Positions 15,777-24,854 of a DNA stretch of 64,000 nucleotides are shown in pieces. The stretch's first letter is position 1. Each line of letters opens with the position of its first letter. Source of the stretch: Haploplasma axanthum (lineage in GTDB: Bacteria; Bacillota_I; Bacilli_A; Acholeplasmatales; Acholeplasmataceae); contig NZ_LR215048.1 of NCBI RefSeq assembly GCF_900660745.1, positions 1,364,001-1,428,000 on the forward strand, written 5' to 3'. Both the position numbers and the translations under genes were made by a program. The notes beneath the pieces were generated by a model. The model saw only the letters and a program-made list of their open reading frames with translations, had not been told where the DNA came from and searched no databases.

Positions 15777-16426
15777 GTGCTCAACCCTTCCCTTATTGTT
15801 ATAATTTCATCGAGATACGTTTTTAATTGAAGTAAGTGTTCTTCTGTACTTAAGGTCTTATCCCAATTCTTTTTATGGTCAAATATTTTCTCAAGCCATA
15901 CTTCATCTAAATTAACATCATACTTTCCGGTAGTTAAAAACTTCTCTAAGATTCCTCTAACTCTAATAATGTGATAACTTCTTTTAACTACTACTTTTTC
16001 TACATTAATAAGCTGATTAAAATAAGTAATTACAGCGTCTAAGTATTCTGGTAAAACATCTTCAAATTTTAATGATTTAACATGGTTGTAATCGGTTAGA
16101 TATAATTCATTCATATAGATGATATTTTCTTCCATGTTAATGATGTCATCTGCATGAATTAAGTTATATAGCGGCAAAGTATCGTTAATGGATTGTCTTT
16201 GTAAGAAATCTCCATATCCATAAGCAAAGATATCTACACCATCAATTGATGCGTGAATAATACCATTAAAGTCTTTTAAAACTACCGTCAAATCAGTATC
16301 AGATTTCTTTTGTTTAGTTTTATAGTTATCAGAACCACAGTAATAAATAAACATCACTTCATTCATCGAAAACATATTAATGACTATTTCGGTTAATTTT
16401 GCTTTATCAAATTTTCTAGCCATCAT
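15773..16426 (-). CDS. Phage nucleotidyltransferase-domain protein
   Basis: This 217-residue protein has an N-terminal polymerase-beta-type nucleotidyltransferase signature: YYCGSDNYKTKQKKSDTDLT, that is GS followed by a DxD pair. Continuing strands (VDIFAYGYGDF) could carry the third acidic residue. The C-terminal half is helical (about residues 110-215). It sits between tail-fibre genes and holins, where accessory genes are common. It overlaps both neighbours by 4 bases. It might modify a protein, RNA or small molecule, and I cannot tell which. The start may be the ATG one codon later. Confidence 0.72.
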   Translation of the reverse strand: MMARKFDKAKLTEIVINMFSMNEVMFIYYCGSDNYKTKQKKSDTDLTVVLKDFNGIIHASIDGVDIFAYGYGDFLQRQSINDTLPLYNLIHADDIINMEENIIYMNELYLTDYNHVKSLKFEDVLPEYLDAVITYFNQLINVEKVVVKRSYHIIRVRGILEKFLTTGKYDVNLDEVWLEKIFDHKKNWDKTLSTEEHLLQLKTYLDEIITIREGLST

Positions 16427-16725
16427 ACTTCCTCAACTTTCTCTAAGTCATCAATTGATTCATCAAAACCTTCAACATTTTCTTTTAACCATAAGTAGGC
16501 AATCCCTCTTGGATCCTCACCAACGAATAATTCAAAATCAGTATCTGGCACTTCAATATCTACTACTTCTAATGCTTCAAAGTTATTAATTCTTTTCTCT
16601 TTAGATATATAAGATGCGACACATAGGACCGCCTTTTTATCACGATAATTTAGATTGATTCCAATAATTCTGTGATAGCTTACTTCTATTCCAACTCTTG
16701 AATCTAATGTTTTAATAATTGCCAT
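16423..16725 (-). CDS. Small phage tail-region protein, function unknown
   Basis: This 100-residue acidic protein has an N-terminus (MAIIK) resembling those of the two upstream fibre proteins, which suggests the same assembly region. It has no clear motif; the C-terminal half is acidic (FDESIDDLEKVEEV). It directly follows a fibre gene and overlaps the nucleotidyltransferase gene. It may be a small tail or fibre accessory protein. Confidence 0.6.
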   Translation of the reverse strand: MAIIKTLDSRVGIEVSYHRIIGINLNYRDKKAVLCVASYISKEKRINNFEALEVVDIEVPDTDFELFVGEDPRGIAYLWLKENVEGFDESIDDLEKVEEV

Positions 16726-16727
16726 TT

Positions 16728-17411
16728 TTATTTCCTTCTCTTTCTATATAAACTTACTTGAATTGTATCGGTTGCTCCAAGATCAAGTCCTGGATCAATT
16801 AATATTTGACCGATTGTTCCATCTACTGAATGGACAAACTCAGCCAATGTAATGGTTGCATTTGATTGGTCTGAAACACTAGCAATACTTTTACCTTTGA
16901 TAATCCATTGATAAGTACTAGTTGTGCTTGACTCAAATGATGGCATGATATCCATATCAATTGTTTTTGTAATTGCATAACTTGGTGTAACGCCACCAGA
17001 ATGGGCATCAGCTATTAAGAAGTTTGATGTATTCCTTGAACTAAACTTTGATTGGCTTGAATAAACATCATTATTAAAAAGGGTCAAATAACTACCACTT
17101 AAAATAGTTCCACTACTTGTTTTGTAAGTTATAACTGTTTGGCTGGTATCACTACCTTTATAATTAGTTGATGCTAAAACAACAAGCCGGTAAATATATG
17201 CATTGTTAAATGAATAACTAAAGTTATGACTTGATACGTTTCCTGTATATGAATACTCAAGCTCCTCAATGCCACCACCAATTTTTACAACACTACTATT
17301 TCCTCTAATAAAAAGTTCATTAGTATTTGTGTTAAATCCCATTTCACCAACTTGCGTTAAATTACTTGTAGTAGGAGTTGTTGTTCCTCTTTTAACTTTG
17401 ATGATAGCCAT
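16728..17411 (-). CDS. Phage tail fibre/tip protein with glycine-serine-rich beta repeats
   Basis: This 227-residue protein is rich in Thr, Ser, Asn and Tyr. The N-terminus (KRGTTTP..., ... VGEMGFNTNTNELFIRG) is the widespread attachment segment of minor tail and fibre proteins. The rest is predicted beta-rich and probably trimeric, acting in receptor contact. It overlaps the upstream fibre gene by one base. Exact receptor specificity cannot be read from the sequence. Confidence 0.72.
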   Translation of the reverse strand: MAIIKVKRGTTTPTTSNLTQVGEMGFNTNTNELFIRGNSSVVKIGGGIEELEYSYTGNVSSHNFSYSFNNAYIYRLVVLASTNYKGSDTSQTVITYKTSSGTILSGSYLTLFNNDVYSSQSKFSSRNTSNFLIADAHSGGVTPSYAITKTIDMDIMPSFESSTTSTYQWIIKGKSIASVSDQSNATITLAEFVHSVDGTIGQILIDPGLDLGATDTIQVSLYRKRRK

Positions 17412-18097
17412 TAATAAGTTCCACCATCAATTGTTGAGGTTGGTGTTAATACCTTAGCCTTATCAATTCCAATATAATAAATAGTTTTTGTTGGATTATA
17501 GTTGGTATCATGAATTGTATGAAGGATTAATCCATTTGATATTACAGCTGCATCGAATGATGACTTTGTAACATTAAAGTAAGATCCTACTCCTTGACTA
17601 ATTGAGACGTTTTTACTATTAGCAATCTTTGTTCTTTGGTCATCAGTTAAGTGAAGATTACTTGATACGTGTGCATTATAAGTAGATGCTGCAACGCCAC
17701 CTAATTCTGATAATGTAATAACTACAGCACCGGTTTTACTATTAACACTTGTTACTGGACTAACCGCTGGAATAATTGAGGTTGGAAGTTTACCATCAGC
17801 ACCAATTAAAGGGACTGTTCCATTAGATGTTCCGGTATTTCTTTTAGATGCTGTTCCTAGTGCTAATGCAGTAATCTTTGCATCAACTGAAGCATCTTGA
17901 TTTGCTTTACTAGCATATTCGATATAATCACTTGCTGATAGCGGATTCGCTGATGTTGCTGTTTTATCCGCTTTAGAAATATATAAATTCCCGCCATTTA
18001 AATCAATTAGTGGCTCCCCTGCTTTAACAGTACCACTTGAACCTACAATTGGACCAGTTCCTGATGAGGTTCTTCTTTTTATTTGAATTATTGCCAT
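17411..18097 (-). CDS. Phage tail fibre protein
   Basis: This 228-residue protein starts with MAIIQIKRRTSSGTGP and continues with KAGEPLIDLNGGNLYIS, the same attachment-type module as in the next gene. A central segment with DGKLPTSIIPAVSPVTSVNSK resembles the collar or neck motif common in fibres. It should project from the tail tip. Two paralogous fibre genes in tandem suggest a composite fibre or alternative receptor binders. Confidence 0.78.
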   Translation of the reverse strand: MAIIQIKRRTSSGTGPIVGSSGTVKAGEPLIDLNGGNLYISKADKTATSANPLSASDYIEYASKANQDASVDAKITALALGTASKRNTGTSNGTVPLIGADGKLPTSIIPAVSPVTSVNSKTGAVVITLSELGGVAASTYNAHVSSNLHLTDDQRTKIANSKNVSISQGVGSYFNVTKSSFDAAVISNGLILHTIHDTNYNPTKTIYYIGIDKAKVLTPTSTIDGGTY

Positions 18098-18112
18098 TTT
18101 TCTTTTCCTTTC

Positions 18113-18892
18113 CTAAAACCTATAAAAAATGACTCTACTAATTGTGTGTGTTGTAGAGCCACAAGTTAAAGTCAAATTCCCATTTTGATATGATACATAC
18201 ATTGAATAAGTAGATCCATGATACGTATAATTCACTGATGTGTATGAACCTAGTATTTCAAAGATTAATGGTCCTGGTAGATTAACTACCGTTCCATTAC
18301 CTAATATGATTACTAAAAAGGCTCGCATCAGGTTATTAGAATAATTATCACTTATCCTATAAACACCACTTGAGACATATGTTGGAACAATCACGCTAGG
18401 TGCTGTATTATCTCTTAACTTTTGTTCTAAGTTATAAACAAGCGAGTCAGCATTAAGTAATGTTTCTCTTTTGAACTGATTATTTAGCGTAACTGAAGTA
18501 GTTGTTTTACTGTATGCACATAAAACAAACTCATATTGTCCTTGCCCACTCGATAAATCATTTTGAATTAAAGATGGATAACTTGAAGCTTGTTCTTTGG
18601 TATAAATTGAAACTGTATTACTTGTTAAATTAACACTTAATATTACATAACCTAATCTACTCGCATTTGGTGTAATTGATACTTGCGTATTATTTTCAAT
18701 ATAGATTAATCTTCCTTGAATCATGACGTAGCCATCTTGAAATGTTATTGTGTTATTTGCAAGCGTATAATAAACACTACTCCTACTTCCAGCAAGAACT
18801 CCTGTTCCTACTGAAAAGATAAAATCATTTAAATCAGCATCATGCCTAGATGCAACACTTGCGCCATCAAAGGTTATTTTTACTGCACCCAT
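18113..18892 (-). CDS. Phage baseplate/upper-fibre-type protein
   Basis: This 259-residue protein begins with VKITFDGASVASRHDADLNDFIF and has a beta-rich body with repeated Thr/Ser/Asn strands and no membrane segment. Its location between the tail-hub gene and the fibres, and a start overlapping the hub stop by one base, suggest a tail-tip or upper-fibre component. I do not recognise a specific enzyme motif. Confidence 0.65.
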   Translation of the reverse strand: MGAVKITFDGASVASRHDADLNDFIFSVGTGVLAGSRSSVYYTLANNTITFQDGYVMIQGRLIYIENNTQVSITPNASRLGYVILSVNLTSNTVSIYTKEQASSYPSLIQNDLSSGQGQYEFVLCAYSKTTTSVTLNNQFKRETLLNADSLVYNLEQKLRDNTAPSVIVPTYVSSGVYRISDNYSNNLMRAFLVIILGNGTVVNLPGPLIFEILGSYTSVNYTYHGSTYSMYVSYQNGNLTLTCGSTTHTISRVIFYRF

Positions 18893-20010
18893 TAAAACTC
18901 TCCTCCATCTAAATCAGAATACCCAGTGTTATTCACTGTGATATTACTGATGTTACTTTTTACATTCTTACTTAATATCTGAATTTTCTCTGTTAACTTT
19001 AATCTAAACTCACCCAAGGTGATACTTGCTACTTCAAAGGTGTTAAAGTACTTAATGCCTGTAACGAGTGAATCATATCTTTTACCCTTATAAATAAACT
19101 CAACAAAATCACAAATCTCTAAATTTCTTAAAACTTCTAAAGAGTGGTTTTTCTTATTGATCGTAAAACTAATTTGATGATCTGTTTTATCAACACTTAA
19201 AATTGATAGTGCTTTTGTATCTAAATCAAGGTAATCGTTATCCGAATAAGTCTCTACTTTACATATCACTTTTTGATACCTTAATGAGCTGTTATTATCT
19301 TTAGTAATTGAACCATCTGTTTGTAGATAATAAATAACGGTATCCTTAAAAAATAAATTAGATGCCTTAGGGTGGTAGATTGCTTTATTAACACTTTCTT
19401 TACTTGAATCATTAATCACTAAATCTTCTAAGATTAGTTTATCTGCTTTAATCTTTACACCACTTATAACATTAACAATTCTTATCATCACACCACTAAA
19501 TTTACCGTTATTAAAAACCACTTCATGTCTGATGTAAACGCCATACATTTTATTTGCAAGTTCTAATAATTCATAGATAGTCATTACTTTATCTTCATCA
19601 AAAATAAAACTACCTGTCCTAGATGTTTCCACATTAATACTTAGGTAGTATAAGTTTTGTTTTAAATCACTATTTTGTAGATATGTCTTTCTAATCACTT
19701 CTTCTAAATATGTGGCAACATTACCATTATAATTTTTAACCAATACTTCAATTTTAAATACTTCTTTAAAGTCTACGGTTGAGATAATCAAATGTGTCTT
19801 TTCATCTTCAATGTTTTCAACAATACCAAAATAAGCATTATCATTTTTCACATAGACATAGTCACCAACCTTAGCATTGAGTTCATTTTTATTAATCTTA
19901 AAGTATGACTTCTGGGTGATAACAATATCATGTATAATCTCAAACTCATCACCAATGACCGCATGGTCTTTATATGCAAACGTTAAATAATCTAATATAA
20001 TCAAATCCAT
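18892..20010 (-). CDS. Phage tail hub / tail-associated protein (Tal-like)
   Basis: This protein of about 372 residues follows the Dit gene, the usual place for the Tal/hub protein that closes the tail tube. Beta-rich N-terminal half (EFEIIHDIVITQKSYFKINKNELNAKVGDYVYV) resembles hub domains of the Gp44/Gp37-like group. The start is set at ATG 20010 behind GGGGTGATGG; a GTG at 20019 is the other option. No peptidase or lysozyme motif is visible, although many Tal proteins carry one. Confidence 0.68.
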   Translation of the reverse strand: MDLIILDYLTFAYKDHAVIGDEFEIIHDIVITQKSYFKINKNELNAKVGDYVYVKNDNAYFGIVENIEDEKTHLIISTVDFKEVFKIEVLVKNYNGNVATYLEEVIRKTYLQNSDLKQNLYYLSINVETSRTGSFIFDEDKVMTIYELLELANKMYGVYIRHEVVFNNGKFSGVMIRIVNVISGVKIKADKLILEDLVINDSSKESVNKAIYHPKASNLFFKDTVIYYLQTDGSITKDNNSSLRYQKVICKVETYSDNDYLDLDTKALSILSVDKTDHQISFTINKKNHSLEVLRNLEICDFVEFIYKGKRYDSLVTGIKYFNTFEVASITLGEFRLKLTEKIQILSKNVKSNISNITVNNTGYSDLDGGEF

Positions 20011-20015
20011 AACCA

Positions 20016-20840
20016 TCACCCCAGATGATATTCAAAGATATGAACTTTGCATAAAGTATTAGTTGATACTCCTGATTTAAATTCAAGTGTGTTTTGTCCT
20101 GGACTAAGTTCGATGAAGTTATCCTTTTCAAAATCTTGATAAGAATATATATCAGTTTCAATTTCCTCTTTAATCATTTTTAGATATTTATTATCTGGAA
20201 CTGATGATGTAATAATTACTGCATCTTCTGCCACCATATTTAATCTTAATGATGATATTAATTTTCCCGACTGGATCACATTGATTTCTGGGTGATCGAC
20301 ATTACCTTCCATTTCAATAATTAGACTTGCATTAAAAAAACCACCAATATCAATTGTGGTTCTACCTTCTCTTGTGATTTGATAATTATATGTATAGTTA
20401 TAAGGATAAATCTTACCGCCAGATTGATTAGTAATATCAATGATGATTTGTCTTTCTTTTATCCAGTAACTTTTCTTATTAAAAACAATTTCACTTTTTA
20501 AGATACCTGCTTCTAACTCCGCTTTAGATAAAGAAACAATATCTACATAAACATACTTGGTTTCATTAGTGACGTAGTAAAGTTTTAAATTTTCACTACC
20601 TTGGTTTAAATAGTCAATAAACTTTTGATAGCCATCATAGCCATCTAAAAAATTTAAAGCAGCACTTATTTCTAATAGTGGTGTTTCTTTTTTGACAGTT
20701 TTATGGATATGGCCATACTTTAAATAACTTAAACTAAACTCAAATCCAAGTCCAACAATATCAGATATTAAAACACCGGTATAATACTTAAAATGAAACT
20801 GCACACCATTTTCGTTTTCTAAATAAAATCTTCTTATCAT
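20016..20840 (-). CDS. Distal tail (Dit) / siphovirus tail component
   Basis: This 274-residue protein lies directly after the tape measure gene and overlaps it by 4 bases, the canonical place for Dit. The N-terminal part (MIRRFYLENENG...) matches the phage tail component family, and the C-terminal part looks like a beta-sandwich. Dit forms a hexameric ring between tail tube and hub. Its length is typical for Dit proteins without large insertions. Confidence 0.8.
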   Translation of the reverse strand: MIRRFYLENENGVQFHFKYYTGVLISDIVGLGFEFSLSYLKYGHIHKTVKKETPLLEISAALNFLDGYDGYQKFIDYLNQGSENLKLYYVTNETKYVYVDIVSLSKAELEAGILKSEIVFNKKSYWIKERQIIIDITNQSGGKIYPYNYTYNYQITREGRTTIDIGGFFNASLIIEMEGNVDHPEINVIQSGKLISSLRLNMVAEDAVIITSSVPDNKYLKMIKEEIETDIYSYQDFEKDNFIELSPGQNTLEFKSGVSTNTLCKVHIFEYHLG

Positions 20841-23026
20841 ATATATTTACCACCTAACGCTTTATTAATGGAATCAATATCAAAGGTGGATGATGTGGTG
20901 TTAATGGTAATTGAATTATTTGTTTGATTGCTTGAAGTGCTAGTGTTTGTATTAGAGTTCTTCTTTAAATTAAAAGTATTACTAAACCAACCGCCTACTT
21001 TACTTGCAACACTTGAAACTGCATTCTTAGCTGTTGATACTGCATTTGATACGCCATTTGTTACATTCTTTCCAACATTTGATACAGCACTAACAGCGCC
21101 ACTTACTGCATTTGATACTCCACTTGCGACATTTCCTGCAACACCTGATACCTTATTTGCAACGCCACCAACAAAATCACTAATACCACCAAAGACATTA
21201 CCGACTTTATTACCAACATCACCGACAAAGTTTCCTACCTTGCCTGCTACATCGCCTATAAAGTCACCTATGCCACCGACAACATTGCCAATCGTATCAC
21301 CAATTCCACCTAAAACACCACCAACTACATCGCCTACATTACCAGCAAAATCAAAGATCTGTTTAAAAAAGTTAATGATCGTTTCTAATATCTTGATGAT
21401 CGGTGCAAGTATTTTCTCTAAAGCTTGAAAAGCCGGAACTAAGATAGCTTGTAATACATTACCTACAATTTCAATTAAAGGTGAAATCATTTCAAAAATA
21501 TCTGCTAAAAAGTCTAGTTGTTTAATTAGTGGTGCAAGGATCATGTCGATGATCGGAACTAAGATATCAATTAATCTTGTAATGATATTTATAATGATTT
21601 CAATAATAGGCATTAATGCATCCATCAAGACTTCGACTATTTCAATGATTGGTTCTAAGAGTCTTTGGAATACTTCCATTAGTTTTTCTAATAACTCTTT
21701 AAACTTCTCGCTGCGCATTAAAGCCGTAACGACAATTGCGATTAAAGCACCAATACCTAGTGTTGCTGCATTAATTCCTATGCCAGCAGCTGCCGCTGCA
21801 GCACCGACACCTTTTATGGCAACCGCTACTATCTTTAGTAATGGTCCAACTTTACCAATAATAGTTAAGACTGGTCCAACTGCTGCTACAATTCCTACTA
21901 GGGTTGCTATTAACTTTTTATTACCTTCGCTTAGGTTAGTCCACCATGAAATCATATTACTTATTGCAGGTATTAATTTATATGTAATCATTTCAACTAC
22001 ACTTTGCATAGCAGGAACTAAAGCTACAGCTAGTTCAACCGTTAGTGCAGATGTTGATTGTTTTAAACTATCCAGTGAATCATTAAATGCACCAGTAACT
22101 TCTGCTTGTTCACTTGTAATAATTCCAAGTTCTCTAGCTTGATTACGGAGTTCACTAATTGCTTCACTTTCTAAATTAAGCATTGGCAGTAACTCTGCGC
22201 CTAACTTATCACCAAATAAATGATTAGCAAGTGCAGTCTTTAATGATTGATTCTCAACCTTAGATAGTGCATCTCGCATAATCTCAAAAGCTTCACTGGT
22301 ATCTTTACCTTCAAGTTCATCCATTGAAATACCAAGTGCATGAAATACACCAGCAAATGATTTAACATCACCAAGTGCAATATCACCTAAGATTGAGTTT
22401 ACTTTAATGAAGGCTCGCTCTAAACTCGAAGTCTCAGTTCCGGCAATTGTTGCCACATGATTCCACTCTTGTAATGCTTCAATTGACATACCAATTTTTG
22501 ATGCCGTATCATTTAATGCATCAGCGGTATCAGCACCCTTTTTAGCAAGCATTCCTAACGCAGTAACGGCTCCTAAAATAGGAACCGTTACACTCTTAGT
22601 TAAAGTACTACCAACTTTAGCAATGTTATCAAACTTAACATTACCTAAATCTTTAATCTTAGTTTTGGTTTTCTCTAACTCATTATTTAATCTTTTTACT
22701 TCAGCTTCTGAGTATGCAACGTTTCTTTGAACTTTCCTGAATTCAGCATCTGATGTTGTCCCTAGTTTAAGTCCTTGTTTAGCCTTTTCTAACGCCTTAT
22801 TTTGCGTATCTAGGCGTTTTTTAGTTGTTTCCAACATCTCATTCAACTGGGTTTGTTTCTTGCGCCAAAGCTCAACATTTGAACTATCATATCTTAGGTT
22901 TGTATTAATGGCACGCAAGTCTTTTTGTTGTTCTTTTAACTCTTTACTTATTTCTTTTAATTCGTTATCTAAGTCCTTACCATCAAGACTTAATTTAATA
23001 TTAATCCCTTTAATGGTTTCTGCCAT
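20837..23026 (-). CDS. Tape measure protein
   Basis: This 729-residue protein has an N-terminal coiled coil (about residues 10-110, KELKEQQKDLRAINTNL), the TP901-type minor-tail domain, several hydrophobic helices (about residues 370-500) and a low-complexity Gly/Val/Ser region (about residues 570-690) of repeating GxVGGIGD-like units. It fixes tail length and is ejected with DNA. By the usual 1.5 angstrom per residue, the tail would be about 110 nm. The glycine repeats may make this segment membrane-active. Confidence 0.92.
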   Translation of the reverse strand: MAETIKGINIKLSLDGKDLDNELKEISKELKEQQKDLRAINTNLRYDSSNVELWRKKQTQLNEMLETTKKRLDTQNKALEKAKQGLKLGTTSDAEFRKVQRNVAYSEAEVKRLNNELEKTKTKIKDLGNVKFDNIAKVGSTLTKSVTVPILGAVTALGMLAKKGADTADALNDTASKIGMSIEALQEWNHVATIAGTETSSLERAFIKVNSILGDIALGDVKSFAGVFHALGISMDELEGKDTSEAFEIMRDALSKVENQSLKTALANHLFGDKLGAELLPMLNLESEAISELRNQARELGIITSEQAEVTGAFNDSLDSLKQSTSALTVELAVALVPAMQSVVEMITYKLIPAISNMISWWTNLSEGNKKLIATLVGIVAAVGPVLTIIGKVGPLLKIVAVAIKGVGAAAAAAGIGINAATLGIGALIAIVVTALMRSEKFKELLEKLMEVFQRLLEPIIEIVEVLMDALMPIIEIIINIITRLIDILVPIIDMILAPLIKQLDFLADIFEMISPLIEIVGNVLQAILVPAFQALEKILAPIIKILETIINFFKQIFDFAGNVGDVVGGVLGGIGDTIGNVVGGIGDFIGDVAGKVGNFVGDVGNKVGNVFGGISDFVGGVANKVSGVAGNVASGVSNAVSGAVSAVSNVGKNVTNGVSNAVSTAKNAVSSVASKVGGWFSNTFNLKKNSNTNTSTSSNQTNNSITINTTSSTFDIDSINKALGGKYI

Positions 23027-23042
23027 TATTACTCACCTGCCT

Positions 23043-23234
23043 TTATAATAAGAATAAATCAATATCCTTTTGAGTAGCTCGTCTTATCGGTGTTTCATTA
23101 GACATAGTCTTAACTTCTAATTCAATTAGTTTTGCATACACTTCAATATCAAAATATTTAGTATCTTTAATTGAAATGCCAAGATGAGCAAGATTATATA
23201 TGATGTTTGCGGTGGTATTTTGCTCATCCTGCAT
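23043..23234 (-). CDS. Tail assembly chaperone, downstream (T) frame
   Basis: This short frame of about 63 residues lies between the gpG-like gene and the tape measure. It has a weak start of its own. It is in the -1 frame of the upstream gene, and a canonical slippery heptamer (23240-23246) sits just before that gene's stop. The natural product is therefore probably a fusion of the upstream 112 residues and this segment (about 177 aa). By analogy with lambda G/GT, the T part would contact the major tail protein and the G part the tape measure protein. Confidence 0.75.
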   Translation of the reverse strand: MQDEQNTTANIIYNLAHLGISIKDTKYFDIEVYAKLIELEVKTMSNETPIRRATQKDIDLFLL

Positions 23235-23236
23235 TT

Positions 23237-23575
23237 CTACTTTGGGTCCTCTTTACCTTCTTTACCACCTAATAGTTCTGTAATTGTATTTGAAATGTTT
23301 TCTAATTCTTTAACATCTGATAAAACACTAAAATCCAGATCCATTAAAAACTCATCATAGCTCTTCTTTGTAAATGGTTTATGAAGGATATAAATAATCC
23401 TAAATAAAACATCAATTACAACAGCTGCATCAGTATCATCTTGATTAATCTTTTCTAACTTCTTTATATCACTAAACAGTTCTGTTCCAAAGACATTACG
23501 ATAAGAGATAATAGTAAAAAGCGAGGACTTTAATCTAATGTCCTCACCTGCTATATTAATTGTCTTTTCCATCAT
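23237..23575 (-). CDS. Tail assembly chaperone, upstream (G) frame
   Basis: This 112-residue helical, acidic protein (INIAGEDIRLKSSLFTIISYRNVFGTELF) lies between the major tail protein and the tape measure gene. It is the usual gpG-type chaperone that coats the tape measure during tail assembly. It ends in GKEGKEDPK, whose last codons form the slippery site. The start overlaps the stop of the major tail gene. Confidence 0.82.
   Translation of the reverse strand: MMEKTINIAGEDIRLKSSLFTIISYRNVFGTELFSDIKKLEKINQDDTDAAVVIDVLFRIIYILHKPFTKKSYDEFLMDLDFSVLSDVKELENISNTITELLGGKEGKEDPK
23240..23246 (-). promoter_or_regulatory. Programmed -1 ribosomal frameshift site CCCAAAG
   Basis: On the minus strand the zero-frame codons are C CCA AAG followed at once by TAG. 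The heptamer is of the X XXY YYZ type. A -1 slip yields CCC AAA GTA GAA ATG CAG, entering the downstream chaperone frame at its own ATG in phase. Position between the two tail chaperone genes is exactly where phages use such a site. Confidence 0.8.
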
Positions 23576-24144
23576 TAAACACCAATCACAGGAAGTTCTG
23601 GAACTTGTGTAAAGAATGATGAATAGTTAGTATCACCGTATTTTGCGATTGTTCTAATAACTGAATAGTTACCAACTTCAATAGATCTTGCTGTAATATC
23701 AATTGACACTTCATTTGGTTCAATTGATTCAGCCTTTGTTTTTGTATTATCACTAATTGGACTTGCTGTACATAAGAAATACCAAATACGTCTCGATTTA
23801 GCATCACCTTGTATTTCATAACCTAGTGCAAATGTTTTAGTACGATGATTAATCACTTCTACTAAGTTACCATTAGAGTCTTTTGCAAAACCTAAAACAT
23901 CTACTTTAAAGTCATCATCAAGTTCAGTTAATTTTAATGTGATATTAGAACCACTACTTGATGCCAGAGTTGCGATAATTTTATCATCTGCATAAACATC
24001 AGTTTTACCAGCGATAACTTCTGCACTTAATTCTTGTGCGCCGTTTAGTTTCTTAGGTGTTCCAAAATCCCATGAGTCATCTTCATTTGGTGTAGCTACT
24101 GAATAGTGGACATTTTTAAGTCCGAATGTTACTTTATTACTCAT
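23575..24144 (-). CDS. Major tail tube protein
   Basis: This 189-residue beta-rich protein of the phi13/TP901 major tail type begins with VTFGLKNVHYSVATPNEDDSWDFGTPKKLNGA. It polymerises into the tail tube. The start follows GGAGG, the strong ribosome site expected of an abundant structural protein. No extra Ig-like domain is fused to the C-terminus. Confidence 0.9.
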   Translation of the reverse strand: MSNKVTFGLKNVHYSVATPNEDDSWDFGTPKKLNGAQELSAEVIAGKTDVYADDKIIATLASSSGSNITLKLTELDDDFKVDVLGFAKDSNGNLVEVINHRTKTFALGYEIQGDAKSRRIWYFLCTASPISDNTKTKAESIEPNEVSIDITARSIEVGNYSVIRTIAKYGDTNYSSFFTQVPELPVIGV

Positions 24145-24487
24145 TTTTAAATTCCTCCATTTTTATTTCATAAATTCTATGAATGCCAGTATCAATTAAT
24201 GGATATTCACTAATCAATCTAAAATCAATACCAGCAAGGTCAAGGGCGTCTTCTAACTTACCTTCTAAAACAACATCTTTATTCTTTGTAACAAGTGTTA
24301 TTTGAATCGTTATTTGTTTAAGTAGATATAAGTCATCTGCATATGTTTTTGGATTCTTACTTATTTCTTGATAAACAATAAATGGCACTTCAGCATTATC
24401 TTCAACGTAGAGTGCATAATAAACTTTATTAGGTAAGACTTCGTTCAATAAACTATAGATGTATTCTAATCTTTCTTTAGTAGCCAC
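24137..24487 (-). CDS. Tail terminator/completion-type protein
   Basis: This protein of about 116 residues begins at GTG 24487, eight bases after GGAGG; the longer frame to 24535 has no ribosome site and overlaps its neighbour deeply. The body (ERLEYIYSLLNEVLPNKVYYALYVE... VPFIVYQEI) has the fold pattern of tail terminator proteins (gpU/gp17-like). It sits between the gp10-like gene and the major tail gene, as expected. Confidence 0.75.
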   Translation of the reverse strand: MATKERLEYIYSLLNEVLPNKVYYALYVEDNAEVPFIVYQEISKNPKTYADDLYLLKQITIQITLVTKNKDVVLEGKLEDALDLAGIDFRLISEYPLIDTGIHRIYEIKMEEFKNE

Positions 24488-24854
24488 GAATAATCCTCCT
24501 AATGTCATCAAGCATTTTTGGTGTAAAGTATTCAAATGCTGGTCTCATAAAAGGTCGTGCCGCTACATACTTACCACCTTTATGTTGGAATCCAAATTCT
24601 ATCAAGTGAACAAGTCTACCTTTTTCTTTAGCATGAATCACAATAGTTTTATTAATTCCTTCACCAATTTCTGTTTTAGTAAATTCATCGGCCATTGCAC
24701 CTTTTCTACCACTTCTAGGGGTATTAGCAATAACGTATTCTAAAATCTTAGCACCTGTTTCATCAAGATTTCTTTCTAACTCTTTTTTAACATCATCAGT
24801 GTATTCTTTAATTGCATCATTTACTTCATCTAAAAAGTTATTAAGTGTAGCCAT
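24477..24854 (-). CDS. HK97 gp10-like head-tail joining protein
   Basis: This protein of about 125 residues has the characteristic C-terminal run GKYVAARPFMRPAFE and a central LIEFGFQHKGG of the HK97-gp10 family, which takes part in head-tail joining or tail completion. The start is set at ATG 24854, nearest to GGGATGAG. It overlaps both neighbours by a few bases. Confidence 0.86.
   Translation of the reverse strand: MATLNNFLDEVNDAIKEYTDDVKKELERNLDETGAKILEYVIANTPRSGRKGAMADEFTKTEIGEGINKTIVIHAKEKGRLVHLIEFGFQHKGGKYVAARPFMRPAFEYFTPKMLDDIRRIIRGY

Noticed and set aside
20928-22142. Open frames of 166 and 199 aa on the plus strand
   Set aside because: They are antisense shadows of the tape measure gene, with repetitive proline-threonine and isoleucine-rich composition and no ribosome sites.
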